Positions 25,659 to 34,554 of a DNA stretch of 64,000 nt are shown here, piece after piece (position 1 is the stretch's first letter; the number at the start of each line of letters is the position of its first letter). The translations under genes and the position numbers were made by a program. This DNA comes from Clostridia bacterium (GTDB taxonomy: Bacteria; Bacillota; Clostridia; Christensenellales; Aristaeellaceae), in assembly GCA_017404985.1 (NCBI GenBank), contig JAFRBK010000052.1, positions 62,001-126,000 of the forward strand. Reading direction: 5' to 3'. Under the pieces are notes generated by a model. That model searched no databases, was not told where the DNA came from, and worked only from the letters and a program-made list of their open reading frames with translations.

Positions 25659-27367
25659 TGTCCGGTCAATGCCTCATAGGTGACGCCATACTTTTCCGCG
25701 ATGTCCCGGGCGAAGGATTTTCCTTCCGGAGGCGCGATCCGGACCCGGAAGGAATGCCGGCCGTTGACGGTTTCCGATACCAGGGAAAGGGCCCTGCCGG
25801 GACGGGAAAGATCATTGACCGCCTGGTCCAGATCCCGGGCCAGCTTATGCATATGCGTGTTATAGATGGCACGGCAGTTCCGATCCAGCAGGGCTTTGAC
25901 GGAATCCACGGCAATATAGTATCCTTCCTCGAAGGATGTGGTGGAGAAGGTTTCGTTCAAAAGCACCAGGCTGTTTTCGGAACAGAGGGAGAAGAGCTCC
26001 TTAAACCGGCGGCATTCCTCCCCCAGGCGGCCCAGGTCCAGCGTTTTGTCCTCGTCAGCGGGGAAATGAGTCAGCACCTGGTCCGCCGGATCAAAGGCAA
26101 AGGATTCGCCGGGAACAAAAATCCCGCTCTGGGCCAGCAGGAACAGCTGCCCCACGGCCTGGGTGACCGTGGTTTTTCCGCCCCGGTTGGCGCCGGTCAG
26201 CACATAGATCCGCTTTTCCGCGTCAAAGGACAGGTCGTTGGGAACCACCCGCTCCGGCGGCTCCGCACCGATTAGCTTCAGGTTATAGAACCCCCGGGCA
26301 TCCATTCGGGTGGCAGTTTTCTCCCCGGGGAGCACCTGCGGTTTGCAGAAGCGCCAGCCTTTTCCATTCAGGACGGACAAATATTCTGCCCAGCGGGTAT
26401 AGAAAACCAGTTCGGGAATCAGATCGGCAATTTCCTTGACGCTGATATTGACATATTTGGCCAGGGTGGCCTTCAGTTTCCGGACAAGGCGGGACACCAG
26501 CATCGAAGCGGCGGAATCCATCTGGCGCGGCACATTGGCGGAACCGTCGGCTGCCGGGACGGAGGCCATCGTGAGCCCCAGCAGCGGATTGCGCAGAACC
26601 GCCGCGGTATGGCTCAGCTGGTCCAGGCCGGAGGACAGCGCGGAGCCCAGGGTGGCAGGCCAGGCAGAATAGCTGCCATTCCAGTCCGCCTCCTGATGAA
26701 TGTCATCCCTGGGGTTCACGGCGCTGACGAAGTGGCGCAGAATGCCGGAATAGGAGAAGGGCTTGGCGTTCACGGTAATCAGCCCCATGCTGACCGCTTC
26801 AAAGCGGTCATTCAGGTTTACGCCCAGCGTCAGGCTTTTGACCTGGGAAGCGGAGACCCGCATCTCCTCCACGTCTTTTTTCAGGGCGGCAAACCCGTTT
26901 TCCGCATAGATGCCATCCACGGTCTCCTTCAGCTGGACCAGGCCCCGGGAGGATAGGCTCGCATCGGAGAGACATTCCCGGATTTCCTCCACGGTGATGA
27001 TATAATCGTGGTATTCCTCCAGGCGGTGTAACAGGTCCCAGAGGCTGTCGTCCCGGTCGTTGGGGCGGACGGTGACGCCGTAATCATAAAAGGTTTTGAC
27101 CTGCTCGAGCAGCTTCATCAGCCGGTTCCGGATTTCCGGATGGGCCAGCAGATCCTCAAACACGTCCGCACGGAAGGCGCTGACCCGGGGATCGGGCGTC
27201 AGGCTGGTCATGACCCGGCGGATCAGGGGAACTTCCTGTGGCTGCGCTGCGATTTTTTCCGTCAGGACGTCCAGCCCCAGGTCATGCCAGGCGGTTTCCG
27301 GCAGCGGCCGGTATTCCACTTCCTCCTGCCAGGGGAAAAGAATGCTCAGATGGGATTTCGGGCTCAC
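25655..27367 (-). CDS. MutS-related ATPase lacking mismatch-recognition domains
   Basis: 570 residues. The C-terminal third is a MutS ABC-type ATPase: Walker A GANRGGKTTV (about 375-384), Walker B LVLLNETFSTTSFEEG (about 457-472), then YNTHMHKL as the His switch. The N-terminal part is helical and lacks the MutS mismatch-binding and connector domains, and there is no Smr nuclease domain, so it is neither MutS1 nor MutS2. The usual Walker B Asp is Asn (LLNET). The family is widespread in clostridia without a known role; DNA or RNA structure handling is a guess. GTG start with AAAGGAGG 10 bases upstream. It follows tex by 24 bases, in one operon. Confidence 0.85.
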   Translation of the reverse strand: MSPKSHLSILFPWQEEVEYRPLPETAWHDLGLDVLTEKIAAQPQEVPLIRRVMTSLTPDPRVSAFRADVFEDLLAHPEIRNRLMKLLEQVKTFYDYGVTVRPNDRDDSLWDLLHRLEEYHDYIITVEEIRECLSDASLSSRGLVQLKETVDGIYAENGFAALKKDVEEMRVSASQVKSLTLGVNLNDRFEAVSMGLITVNAKPFSYSGILRHFVSAVNPRDDIHQEADWNGSYSAWPATLGSALSSGLDQLSHTAAVLRNPLLGLTMASVPAADGSANVPRQMDSAASMLVSRLVRKLKATLAKYVNISVKEIADLIPELVFYTRWAEYLSVLNGKGWRFCKPQVLPGEKTATRMDARGFYNLKLIGAEPPERVVPNDLSFDAEKRIYVLTGANRGGKTTVTQAVGQLFLLAQSGIFVPGESFAFDPADQVLTHFPADEDKTLDLGRLGEECRRFKELFSLCSENSLVLLNETFSTTSFEEGYYIAVDSVKALLDRNCRAIYNTHMHKLARDLDQAVNDLSRPGRALSLVSETVNGRHSFRVRIAPPEGKSFARDIAEKYGVTYEALTGH

Positions 27368-27391
27368 TTGGAGATAACCTCCTTTCCGCGA

Positions 27392-29539
27392 TTACACCTT
27401 GTTTTTCACCATGGTCAGGGCGATGCGTTTTTTCTTTTCATCCACTTCCACGACCCAGACTTTGACGACATCGCCCACCTTGACGACCTCGGAGGGATGG
27501 CGGATGAAACGGTCGGACATGCGGGAAATATGCACCAGCCCGTCCTGATGCACGCCGATATCCACAAAGGCGCCGAAATCGATCACGTTGCGCACGGTGC
27601 CTGTCAGCTCCATGCCCGGGACCAGATCCTTCATATCCAGGACATCGGTGCGGAGCACCGGGCGAGGGAGCTCGTCACGGGGATCCCGGCCGGGCTTGGC
27701 GAGCTCGGAGAGCATGTCATTCAGCGTCGGGAGACCGACGCCGATTTCTTCCGCCAGTTTCTGATGGCCGTACTGCGAGGCCCGGTGAACAATATCCGGC
27801 ACGCCACCGCGGATTTCCTTCAGGTCATAGCCCAGTTTTTCCAGCAGGGCTTTGGCTGCATCATAGCTTTCCGGATGCACGGCCGTGGCGTCCAGCGGGT
27901 TTTTGCTGTCTGCCACCCGCAGGAAGCCGGCGCACTGCTCATAGGCGCGGGGCCCCAGTTTCGGCACTTTCTTCAGGGTGGCCCGGGAAGGAATGCCGTT
28001 TTCCTCCCGATAGGCCACGATATTTTTCGCCAGGGCCGGGCCGATGCCTGCTACATGGGAAAGCAGCTCCGCCGAAGCGGTGGATACCTCCACGCCCACC
28101 TGGTTGACACACTGTTCCACAACGCCGTCCAGCGCATCGGTCAGCTCCGCCTGCTTCAGGTCATGCTGGTACTGGCCGACGCCGATGGCTTTCGGGTCGA
28201 TTTTGACCAGTTCCGCCAGCGGGTCCTGCATGCGCCGGGCGATGGAAACGGCGCTGCGCTGGGTCACGTCGAAATCCGGGAACTCCGCCGCGGCCAGCTT
28301 GCTGGCGGAATAGACGGAGGCGCCGGCCTCACTGACGATCATGTAGGCGACGCCGGGGAGCTCCGGAAGCAGGGAGGCAATGAACTGCTCGCTTTCCCGG
28401 CTGGCGGTGCCGTTGCCGATGGCGATGGCCGTGACGCCGTATTTCTTGACAAACCCCTTGATCAGCCGGGCTGCGGCGGCCTTGCCGGCCTCCGCGCCGG
28501 GAAGGGTGAAATGGCCGACGCCCGTATCCAGCACCTTGCCGTTTTCATCGACAACGGCCAGCTTGCAGCCGGTGCGGAAGCCCGGGTCTACACCCAGGGT
28601 TACTTTTCCCTTGAACGGCGGCTGCATCAGCAGCTGATGCAGGTTCTGGGAGAAGACCCGGATGGCGGACACATTGGCCCGGTCCGTCAGCTCGTTGCGG
28701 ATTTCCCGCTCCAGGGAAGGGAAAACCAGACGCTCCAGCGCATCCTCGCAGGCCAGCGCCACCTGCCGGGAGGAGGCGCTTTCCCCGCGGACCCAGGTTT
28801 TCTTCACAATGGCATCCGCCTTGTCCATGGGCCCTTCCAGCGTGACTTTCAGGAACTCCTCCCGCTCGCCGCGGTTGACCGCCAGAATCCGGTGGGCAGC
28901 CATGGAACGGACGGGTTCGGAGAAGTCATAATACATGCTGTAAACGCTGTCCTCGTCCTTTGCGGCCTTCGTCCGAAGGATGCCTTCCCGCAGAAGCAGC
29001 TCCCGCAGGGCTTTGCGCACATCCGCGTCATCGCTGACGGTTTCCGCCAGGATATCCCGGGCGCCGGCGAGGGCGGCCTCCGCGTCGGGGACCTCCTTGT
29101 CGGGGTCAATATACTTCGCGGCTTCGGCTTCGGGATCCCCCTTCGGATTCTGGAGCATGAGCCAGAGGGCCAGCGGTTCCAGGCCCTTTTCCTTGGCGAT
29201 GGTGGCCCGGGTACGGCGCTTCGGGCGGAAGGGCCGGTACAGGTCCTCCAATTCCGACAGGGTGGCCGCAGCGGCCAGGCGCGCAGACAGTTCCTCCGTC
29301 AGCACATCCTGTTCGGTCAGGGCTTTTTCGATCTCTTCCCGGCGCTTTTCAAGATTCCGGAGGTATTCCAGGCGTTCGGCCATTTCCCGCAGGATCTGGT
29401 CATCCAGGGAGCCGGTGGCTTCCTTGCGGTAGCGGGCGATGAAAGGGATCGTGTTGCCGGCGTCCAGCAGATCAATGACGGCCTGAACCTGGGCGGGGCG
29501 CAGGGAAAATTCCCGGGCGAGAAGTTCTGTGAAGTTCAT
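27392..29539 (-). CDS. tex: RNA-binding transcription accessory protein Tex (YhgF family)
   Basis: 715 residues with the full Tex order: N-terminal helical region, YqgF/RNase H-like fold (GVDPGFRTGCKLAVVDENG, about 308), helix-hairpin-helix repeats (about 480-560) and a C-terminal S1 RNA-binding domain (GTVRNVIDFGAFVDIGVHQDGLVHIS, about 640-665). Tex/Spt6-like proteins bind RNA and act with RNA polymerase and, in some reports, the ribosome. Start chosen at 29539: AGGAGG lies 9 bases upstream and the codon overlaps the stop of the GTPase-NYN gene (ATGA). A 16-codon upstream extension lacks a site. The overlap implies translational coupling with that GTPase. Confidence 0.96.
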   Translation of the reverse strand: MNFTELLAREFSLRPAQVQAVIDLLDAGNTIPFIARYRKEATGSLDDQILREMAERLEYLRNLEKRREEIEKALTEQDVLTEELSARLAAAATLSELEDLYRPFRPKRRTRATIAKEKGLEPLALWLMLQNPKGDPEAEAAKYIDPDKEVPDAEAALAGARDILAETVSDDADVRKALRELLLREGILRTKAAKDEDSVYSMYYDFSEPVRSMAAHRILAVNRGEREEFLKVTLEGPMDKADAIVKKTWVRGESASSRQVALACEDALERLVFPSLEREIRNELTDRANVSAIRVFSQNLHQLLMQPPFKGKVTLGVDPGFRTGCKLAVVDENGKVLDTGVGHFTLPGAEAGKAAAARLIKGFVKKYGVTAIAIGNGTASRESEQFIASLLPELPGVAYMIVSEAGASVYSASKLAAAEFPDFDVTQRSAVSIARRMQDPLAELVKIDPKAIGVGQYQHDLKQAELTDALDGVVEQCVNQVGVEVSTASAELLSHVAGIGPALAKNIVAYREENGIPSRATLKKVPKLGPRAYEQCAGFLRVADSKNPLDATAVHPESYDAAKALLEKLGYDLKEIRGGVPDIVHRASQYGHQKLAEEIGVGLPTLNDMLSELAKPGRDPRDELPRPVLRTDVLDMKDLVPGMELTGTVRNVIDFGAFVDIGVHQDGLVHISRMSDRFIRHPSEVVKVGDVVKVWVVEVDEKKKRIALTMVKNKV

Positions 29540-32196
29540 GAATGGGGACCTCCTGAGGATGATGTTTTTTCGTGTTGCTTTTTCCAAGCCTCTTTATATG
29601 CCCGCTCCAGGGCTTTTTCGGCTCCGGGGCGGTTGTTCTTTTCCAGGAATGCGGCGATGCTTCCCCGAACCTTGATGATTTCCTCCCGGAATTCCCGGGC
29701 AGAGGTGCGCATCGCCGCATTTCCGCCGGCAATCAGCTGCTCCGGCTGGTCCGATGTCACCACCCGGATCCGGCCGGTATTCCTGCCCAGGAAAGTAGTT
29801 TGTTCGATGAAAGCATCCGCTGTCTGGGACTGGCGGGTATAGATGACGAAAATATTCTGGTACTTTTCGGCGGAACCGGGATTGCCGGGGACCCGGTAAG
29901 CATCGAAAACGAGGATGACCCGGTGGCCGGTGGCGCCGGAATAGTTGCAGAGCAGGTCGGCCAACGCTTTGCGGGCGGAATCCAGGGAAGAGTTCAAAAG
30001 GGGCTTCCATTCCTCCCAGGCATAGAGCACATTATAGCCGTCCACGAGGATAATCTCCCGATCGCCGGAAGGGGGCGCGGCCGGAGGGAGCACGGACGGC
30101 GCAGGATTTTCCCGGACCGGAGAAACCAGGCTGCGGGCTTTGACCGGGCCATATGTGCGCTCAAAGATCCGCTGCAACGCGGCATCCTCCTCGGCGGGAT
30201 CCATGCGGGAGGGAGGCGCACCGGAAACCATGGAAGGCGCGGCTTCCCGCCGTTCCCGCAGTTCTTTCCAGGAGGGAAGGTGCATGTGCTGCTCCACCTC
30301 GTTCCAGGGAACGGTATAGCCGGCGCCATGGGAACAGAAGACGGAGTCCGGACTGTTCTGCAGGTCTCGCAGGGGATCATACCCTTTCGCGGCAACCACT
30401 GCTTCCTGGTCCGGGCAGGGCTGCCAGGCCCTGAAGGAGGAAACCAGCTGACCCCGGCCCCGGGTAAACACCCGGAATTCCCGACCCCAGGAGGCACAGG
30501 CAGAGGCTGGCGCCTCAGCTGAAAGCTTTTTCATGCCTTCCCCGGCGTCTTCCGGGGGATCAAATCGGCCGTCCATGCGGTTCAGGTCCGTAAGCACCCG
30601 GCCCAGGTTTTCCTCCGGGACGATGATTTCCAGCGCCAGGGTTGGTTCCAGCAGCATGGCAGGGGCTTTCATCAGCCCCTGGCGCAGCGCCCGGTAAGTG
30701 GCCTGGCGGAAATCGCCCCCTTCGGTATGCTTGAGATGGGCTTTGCCGGCCACCAGCGTGATTTTCATATCCGTGATCGGAGAACCGGTCAGCACGCCGA
30801 CATGCACCCGCTCCCGCAGGTGGGTCATGATCAGCCGCTGCCAGTTCAGCGCCAGATCGTCCACCGGCACAGCGGAGGCGAACTGAAGCCCGCTGCCCCG
30901 GGGAAGCGGCGAAAGCAGGAGATGAACTTCGGCATAGTGGCGCAGCGGCTCATAATGACCGACGCCTTCGGTTTCCTCCAGAATGGTTTCCCGATACAGC
31001 ACGCCGCTGTCCGCAAAGGAAACCTCCAGGCCAAACCGGTCCCGCAGCTGGCGGGAGAGGACCTCCAGATAGACTTCGCCCATGGACTGGATGCGGATCT
31101 CCCGCCGGGGTTCCAGGTATTCCACCTGAATCAGAGGTTCTTCCTCCTCCAGGGCGCTGAGGCAATCCAGCACATAGTGCAGGTCGGCGCCGGGGGCGGG
31201 AACGAGGCGGCACTGCCAGCAGGGGCGAAGTTTCTGGTCCCGGCGGGGCGGGGCGGAACCCAGCCCGTCTCCGGGGCGGGTTTTGCTCAGGCCGACCACA
31301 CAGCACAATGTGCCGGCTGGCGCCTGGGAAACAGCGGTATACCGGGCGCCGGAATAGAGCCGGATTTCCGCCGCCTTTTCCGTCCACAGGATTTCGCCCG
31401 ATTCATCACGTAGGGACAACGGATCCCGGGCTTTCAGGAGGCCGCCGGTGACTTTCAGAAAGGTCAGGCGAGCGCCCTGGGGATCCCTGGCGACCTTATA
31501 AACCAGCGCCCCGAAATCAGGGCCGGAAGACGCGGCAGGCTCACATCCCGAGAGAAAATCCAGCAGCGGTTCCACCCCTTCATTCCGCAGGGCGCTACCG
31601 AAAAAACAGGGAACAAGCTTCCGCTCCCGGAACAGGGCCCGGATTCGGTGATCCGGCACCGTGCCCTCCCGAAGAAAGGCATCCAGGGCGGCTTCATCAC
31701 ACAGGGCGATTTTTTCGGGATCCGGATCCGGGAAAGGAATAATTCCCTCAGACAGCTGGTCGTGCAGGGAGGAAAGCAGATCATCCCGGTTTCCGTGGAA
31801 GCTGTCGGTTTTATTGACAAAAAGAACCACCGGGAGCCCGGCAGCGGCCATCAGTGCCCACAGGGTCCGGGTATGGCTCTGGACGCCTTCGGGGGCGCTG
31901 ATCACCAATACGGCCGCATCCATCACGCGCAAGGCCCGTTCGGTTTCCCCGGAAAAATCAGTGTGCCCGGGGGTGTCCACCAGGGTCAGGTCCGTCTTTT
32001 TCCAGGAAAGGCGGGCTTCCCGGGAGAAGATGGTGATCCCCCGTTCCTTCTCCATCTGTTCCGTGTCCAGAAAGGCGTCGCCATGGTCCACCCGGCCCTG
32101 GCGGCGAACGGCGCCGGAAAGATAAAGCATGGATTCGGACAGAGTGGTTTTGCCGGCGTCCACGTGGGCCGCCAGGCCGATAACCGCACCGAGCAC
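29536..32196 (-). CDS. TetM/EF-G-like translational GTPase fused to a C-terminal Rae1/YacP-like NYN endoribonuclease domain
   Basis: 886 residues in two parts. Residues 1-650 are a translation-factor GTPase of the ribosomal-protection (TetM/O) class: G1 AHVDAGKTTL (about 10-19), G2 RGITIF, G3 DTPGHTDF, G4 VNKTD, G5 FGSAL, then EF-G domains II-V, ending with PDSVFCSHGAGYTVPWNEV. Residues 711-850 are an NYN/PIN-like domain matching YacP/Rae1: ILVDGYNVLYAWEEW (Asp719), VILVFDAYRVP (Asp765), QTADAFIE (Asp794) and RVVTSDQPEQ (Asp816), so all four acidic positions are present. Rae1 of B. subtilis cleaves mRNA in the ribosomal A site, the site EF-G-type GTPases enter. GTG start with AGGAGG 7 bases upstream; the stop overlaps tex. 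Tetracycline resistance is not implied. Confidence 0.93.
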   Translation of the reverse strand: MLGAVIGLAAHVDAGKTTLSESMLYLSGAVRRQGRVDHGDAFLDTEQMEKERGITIFSREARLSWKKTDLTLVDTPGHTDFSGETERALRVMDAAVLVISAPEGVQSHTRTLWALMAAAGLPVVLFVNKTDSFHGNRDDLLSSLHDQLSEGIIPFPDPDPEKIALCDEAALDAFLREGTVPDHRIRALFRERKLVPCFFGSALRNEGVEPLLDFLSGCEPAASSGPDFGALVYKVARDPQGARLTFLKVTGGLLKARDPLSLRDESGEILWTEKAAEIRLYSGARYTAVSQAPAGTLCCVVGLSKTRPGDGLGSAPPRRDQKLRPCWQCRLVPAPGADLHYVLDCLSALEEEEPLIQVEYLEPRREIRIQSMGEVYLEVLSRQLRDRFGLEVSFADSGVLYRETILEETEGVGHYEPLRHYAEVHLLLSPLPRGSGLQFASAVPVDDLALNWQRLIMTHLRERVHVGVLTGSPITDMKITLVAGKAHLKHTEGGDFRQATYRALRQGLMKAPAMLLEPTLALEIIVPEENLGRVLTDLNRMDGRFDPPEDAGEGMKKLSAEAPASACASWGREFRVFTRGRGQLVSSFRAWQPCPDQEAVVAAKGYDPLRDLQNSPDSVFCSHGAGYTVPWNEVEQHMHLPSWKELRERREAAPSMVSGAPPSRMDPAEEDAALQRIFERTYGPVKARSLVSPVRENPAPSVLPPAAPPSGDREIILVDGYNVLYAWEEWKPLLNSSLDSARKALADLLCNYSGATGHRVILVFDAYRVPGNPGSAEKYQNIFVIYTRQSQTADAFIEQTTFLGRNTGRIRVVTSDQPEQLIAGGNAAMRTSAREFREEIIKVRGSIAAFLEKNNRPGAEKALERAYKEAWKKQHEKTSSSGGPHS

Positions 32197-32284
32197 CAGA
32201 ATGCCTCCTTTCTTTGGGGGCTTTCCGCAAGGTTTCGCACACGCACTGCGGACGGGATTCCCGTCTCGCGCGGCAGCGCCCCCT

Positions 32285-32388
32285 AAGCCCCCTTCGGCCT
32301 TTCCCTAAAGGGGGCTTTCAGGTTAGCCTCCCCCTTCGGACGCACGTAATAACGGAACGGGGGGACAGTCCTTTCGTCCCCCCGTTCC
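32285..32388. repeat. cluster of GC-rich intergenic palindromes
   Basis: Between the STAS gene and the GTPase gene. First stem: AAGCCCCCTT (32285-32294) with AAGGGGGCTT (32308-32317). Second stem: GGAACGGGGGGAC (32354-32366) with GTCCCCCCGTTCC (32376-32388), 13 bp, perfect. Neither is followed by a clear T-tract. The first part (GCACGCACTGCGG...GCGCCCCCTAAG) looks like the dispersed palindromic intergenic elements common in gut clostridia, but copy number cannot be seen from one window. The 32197-32414 stretch has no gene. Confidence 0.55.
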
Positions 32389-32414
32389 AATTCCATCCAG
32401 TTTGCCTTCCGGGA

Positions 32415-32711
32415 TTACTCGATATTCAGAATATCGGAGAAACCGGTTACGTCAAACACTTCGCGAACCATTTCGTTCACATTGGTGATCTTCATGCCGC
32501 CCTTGGAAACCATGGCCTTGTGGGCAGAGAGCAGCACGCGCAGGCCGGCGGAAGAAATGTAGTCCAGCTTGCTGAAGTCAAACACCAGGGAATCACAGTC
32601 GGCAAGGGACTTGCTCAGCTCCGCTTCCAGATCCGGAGCAGTCATGGTATCCAGACGGCCTTCAAGAGCAATGTTCAGGGTTTTGTCATTCATGGTTTTA
32701 GTGATGGTCAT
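32415..32711 (-). CDS. STAS-domain anti-sigma-factor antagonist
   Basis: A 98-residue single STAS domain of the SpoIIAA/RsbV type. Family signature FDFSKLDYISSAGLRVLL (about 45-62) contains the Ser that partner kinases phosphorylate; the N-terminal strand LNIALEGRLDTMTAPDLE is also typical. Such proteins free a sigma factor by binding an anti-sigma kinase when unphosphorylated. No sigma factor or RsbW/SpoIIAB homologue is adjacent, so the partner is elsewhere. AAGGAGG lies 6 bases before the ATG. Confidence 0.92.
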   Translation of the reverse strand: MTITKTMNDKTLNIALEGRLDTMTAPDLEAELSKSLADCDSLVFDFSKLDYISSAGLRVLLSAHKAMVSKGGMKITNVNEMVREVFDVTGFSDILNIE

Positions 32712-32793
32712 AATTAGCCTCCTTCAGAAGATGACCGCTTTCGGATTGCCTCCGGAAGGCGGCGCATTTTTCCAATACAACAGACATATGATA

Positions 32794-33804
32794 TCACAAG
32801 TTGTCAAAGGTCTGCAAGAGATTCTGAGAAGGTTTTGTTTTTCCTTTTTCCATTTCATGAATCAGGCAGACAACCCGGTCATTGACAGGGGTGGGGACGC
32901 CGGTTTTTTTGCCCCATGCGCAGACGACCCCGTTGATGGCGTCCACCTCGCAGGGCTTGCCGTGCTTCAGGTCCTGCAGCATGGAAGGCTCAATGGCAGC
33001 ATGCTTTTTCATGGCGGCAGGGAGGATCAGGGAGGCCAGCGCCCTTTTCAGGGGCGTTTTCCAGTAGAACAGGCTGACGATATCCTTGCCCTGGACGGGG
33101 GCGAAGGTGACGCCGGCAGCCCGGCCCACATCGATGACCTCCTTCATGCAGGCGGTGGCGGCTTTCCTGCCCAGGGGATCCCCGGTGACGCTGCCGAAGG
33201 TGCCGCCCATGACCGTGCCCAGCCCGGAGAAGGTGGCATTAATCAGCAGCTTGGACCAGCGGGCGCCGGGCAGGTTAGGCTCCAGCACTACGGGGCACAT
33301 ATGCTCCAGAACCTCTTTGACCGAAAGCAGCTGCGCTTCGGAGATACCGGGCATGCTGCCCATATGGAAAGAGAGGCTGTCCGGTTCGGACGTCAGAAGG
33401 CATTCCCCGGGGGCGGTTCGGGTGGCGCCCCATTCCACCACGCAGCCGACCGTGTGCTCCGGGCCGACAATTTCGGCGATCCCGTCCTCCGGGATCCCGT
33501 TCTGCATAGTGACAATCAGGCCGTCCTTCGACAAGTAATCTTTCAGGAAGGTGACGGTTTCCCGGTTGTTCAGCTGTTTGGTCATCAGGAAGACCAGATC
33601 ATAGACGCCGGACATCTGCTCCGGTAGCAGCGCGGTGACCGGGACTGTCAGGTCCACGGTTCCGGTAATCCGGGCGCCGCGGGCGTTCAGGGCTTCCACA
33701 TGTGCCTTATTCCGGTTGACCAGATCGGCGGGGACGCCGTTTTTGGCCAGGTAAGCTCCCAGTACCGTTCCCAGGGAACCGGCGCCGAAAATACAGATTC
33801 TCAT
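32794..33804 (-). CDS. ketopantoate reductase family oxidoreductase (PanE/ApbA-like)
   Basis: 336 residues. N-terminal Rossmann fold with FGAGSLGTVLGAYLAKNG (about 5-22), followed by VFLMTKQLNN (about 72) and MQNGIPED (about 100), matching the NADPH-binding core of the 2-dehydropantoate 2-reductase family. The C-terminal helical domain includes KLLINATFSGLGTVMGG (about 185-201), the LxxNxxxNxLxA-type catalytic Lys region. Whether the substrate is ketopantoate or another 2-oxoacid is open. It starts 36 bases after metI on the same strand with only a distant AAAGGA, so it may be read with the met operon. Confidence 0.85.
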   Translation of the reverse strand: MRICIFGAGSLGTVLGAYLAKNGVPADLVNRNKAHVEALNARGARITGTVDLTVPVTALLPEQMSGVYDLVFLMTKQLNNRETVTFLKDYLSKDGLIVTMQNGIPEDGIAEIVGPEHTVGCVVEWGATRTAPGECLLTSEPDSLSFHMGSMPGISEAQLLSVKEVLEHMCPVVLEPNLPGARWSKLLINATFSGLGTVMGGTFGSVTGDPLGRKAATACMKEVIDVGRAAGVTFAPVQGKDIVSLFYWKTPLKRALASLILPAAMKKHAAIEPSMLQDLKHGKPCEVDAINGVVCAWGKKTGVPTPVNDRVVCLIHEMEKGKTKPSQNLLQTFDNL

Positions 33805-33840
33805 GTTATTTTTGTTTTCCTTTGCTGTATTTTACGATTT

Positions 33841-34554
33841 TTACTGTTTCAGCCGCTTGTCGCACTTCCGGGCGAGCCGGGTGCCGACGCTCTGAAAGAC
33901 CTGCACCAGAATCACCAGCACGATCAGCGCGGCCAGCAGCACGGCCTGGTTATACCGCTGCTGCCCCTGGGTAATGGCCAGGTTGCCCAGGCCGCCGCCG
34001 CCTACCGCGCCGGACATGGCAGTATAGCCCAGAATGGTGGTAATCGCCGTGGTAAAGCTGGTAATCAGGGATGGAACGCTTTCCGGCAGCATGACATGGG
34101 TCACGGTCTGCCAGGTGCTGGCACCCATGGAAAGGGACATTTCAATGATATTCGGGTTGACCTCCCGCAGGGAGCCTTCCACCAGCCGGGCAACAAACGG
34201 AAACGCCGCAATAATCAGTGGAACGATGACGGCCGCATTGCCGACCGCACGGCCGACAATCGCCCGGGTGATCGGCATCAGCACGACAATCAGGATGATG
34301 AAGGGCGCAGAACGCAGCAGGTTGATCAAGCCGTTCAGGAAAGCCATCAGCGGCTTGGGCAGCGGCCGGATTCCCTTGCTGTCGCCTGTCACGAGGATCA
34401 CGCCCAGGGGCAGGCCGATCAGAATCGCGAAAAGCGTGGACATCAGGGTGATATACAGGGTGACGGCTGTTTCCTGAAGGAAGTATTCCCGGATGACATC
34501 CCAGGCCTTGGCCAGTTTTTCCGGGTTATAGTATGTGGCAATATAATCACCCAT
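33841..34554 (-). CDS. metI: methionine ABC transporter permease MetI
   Basis: A 237-residue inner-membrane permease with five hydrophobic helices. Typical: TLYITLMSTLFAILIGLPLG (about 30-49), RSAPFIILIVVLMP (about 85) and the ATPase-coupling EAA loop with EMSLSMGASTWQTVTHVMLP (about 140-160). C-terminal GYTAMSGAVGGGGLGNLA matches MetI. It forms the channel of the MetNIQ importer. Start at 34554 lies inside the last codons of metN (8-base overlap) with AAGGGGGAAG upstream; a longer frame to 34773 runs antisense-like through metN and lacks a site. Confidence 0.95.
   Translation of the reverse strand: MGDYIATYYNPEKLAKAWDVIREYFLQETAVTLYITLMSTLFAILIGLPLGVILVTGDSKGIRPLPKPLMAFLNGLINLLRSAPFIILIVVLMPITRAIVGRAVGNAAVIVPLIIAAFPFVARLVEGSLREVNPNIIEMSLSMGASTWQTVTHVMLPESVPSLITSFTTAITTILGYTAMSGAVGGGGLGNLAITQGQQRYNQAVLLAALIVLVILVQVFQSVGTRLARKCDKRLKQ

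Noticed and set aside
29536-32196. Tetracycline resistance gene (tetM-like)
   Set aside because: The GTPase is of the ribosomal-protection class, but it has a nuclease fusion, a housekeeping neighbour (tex) and no mobile context; resistance cannot be claimed.
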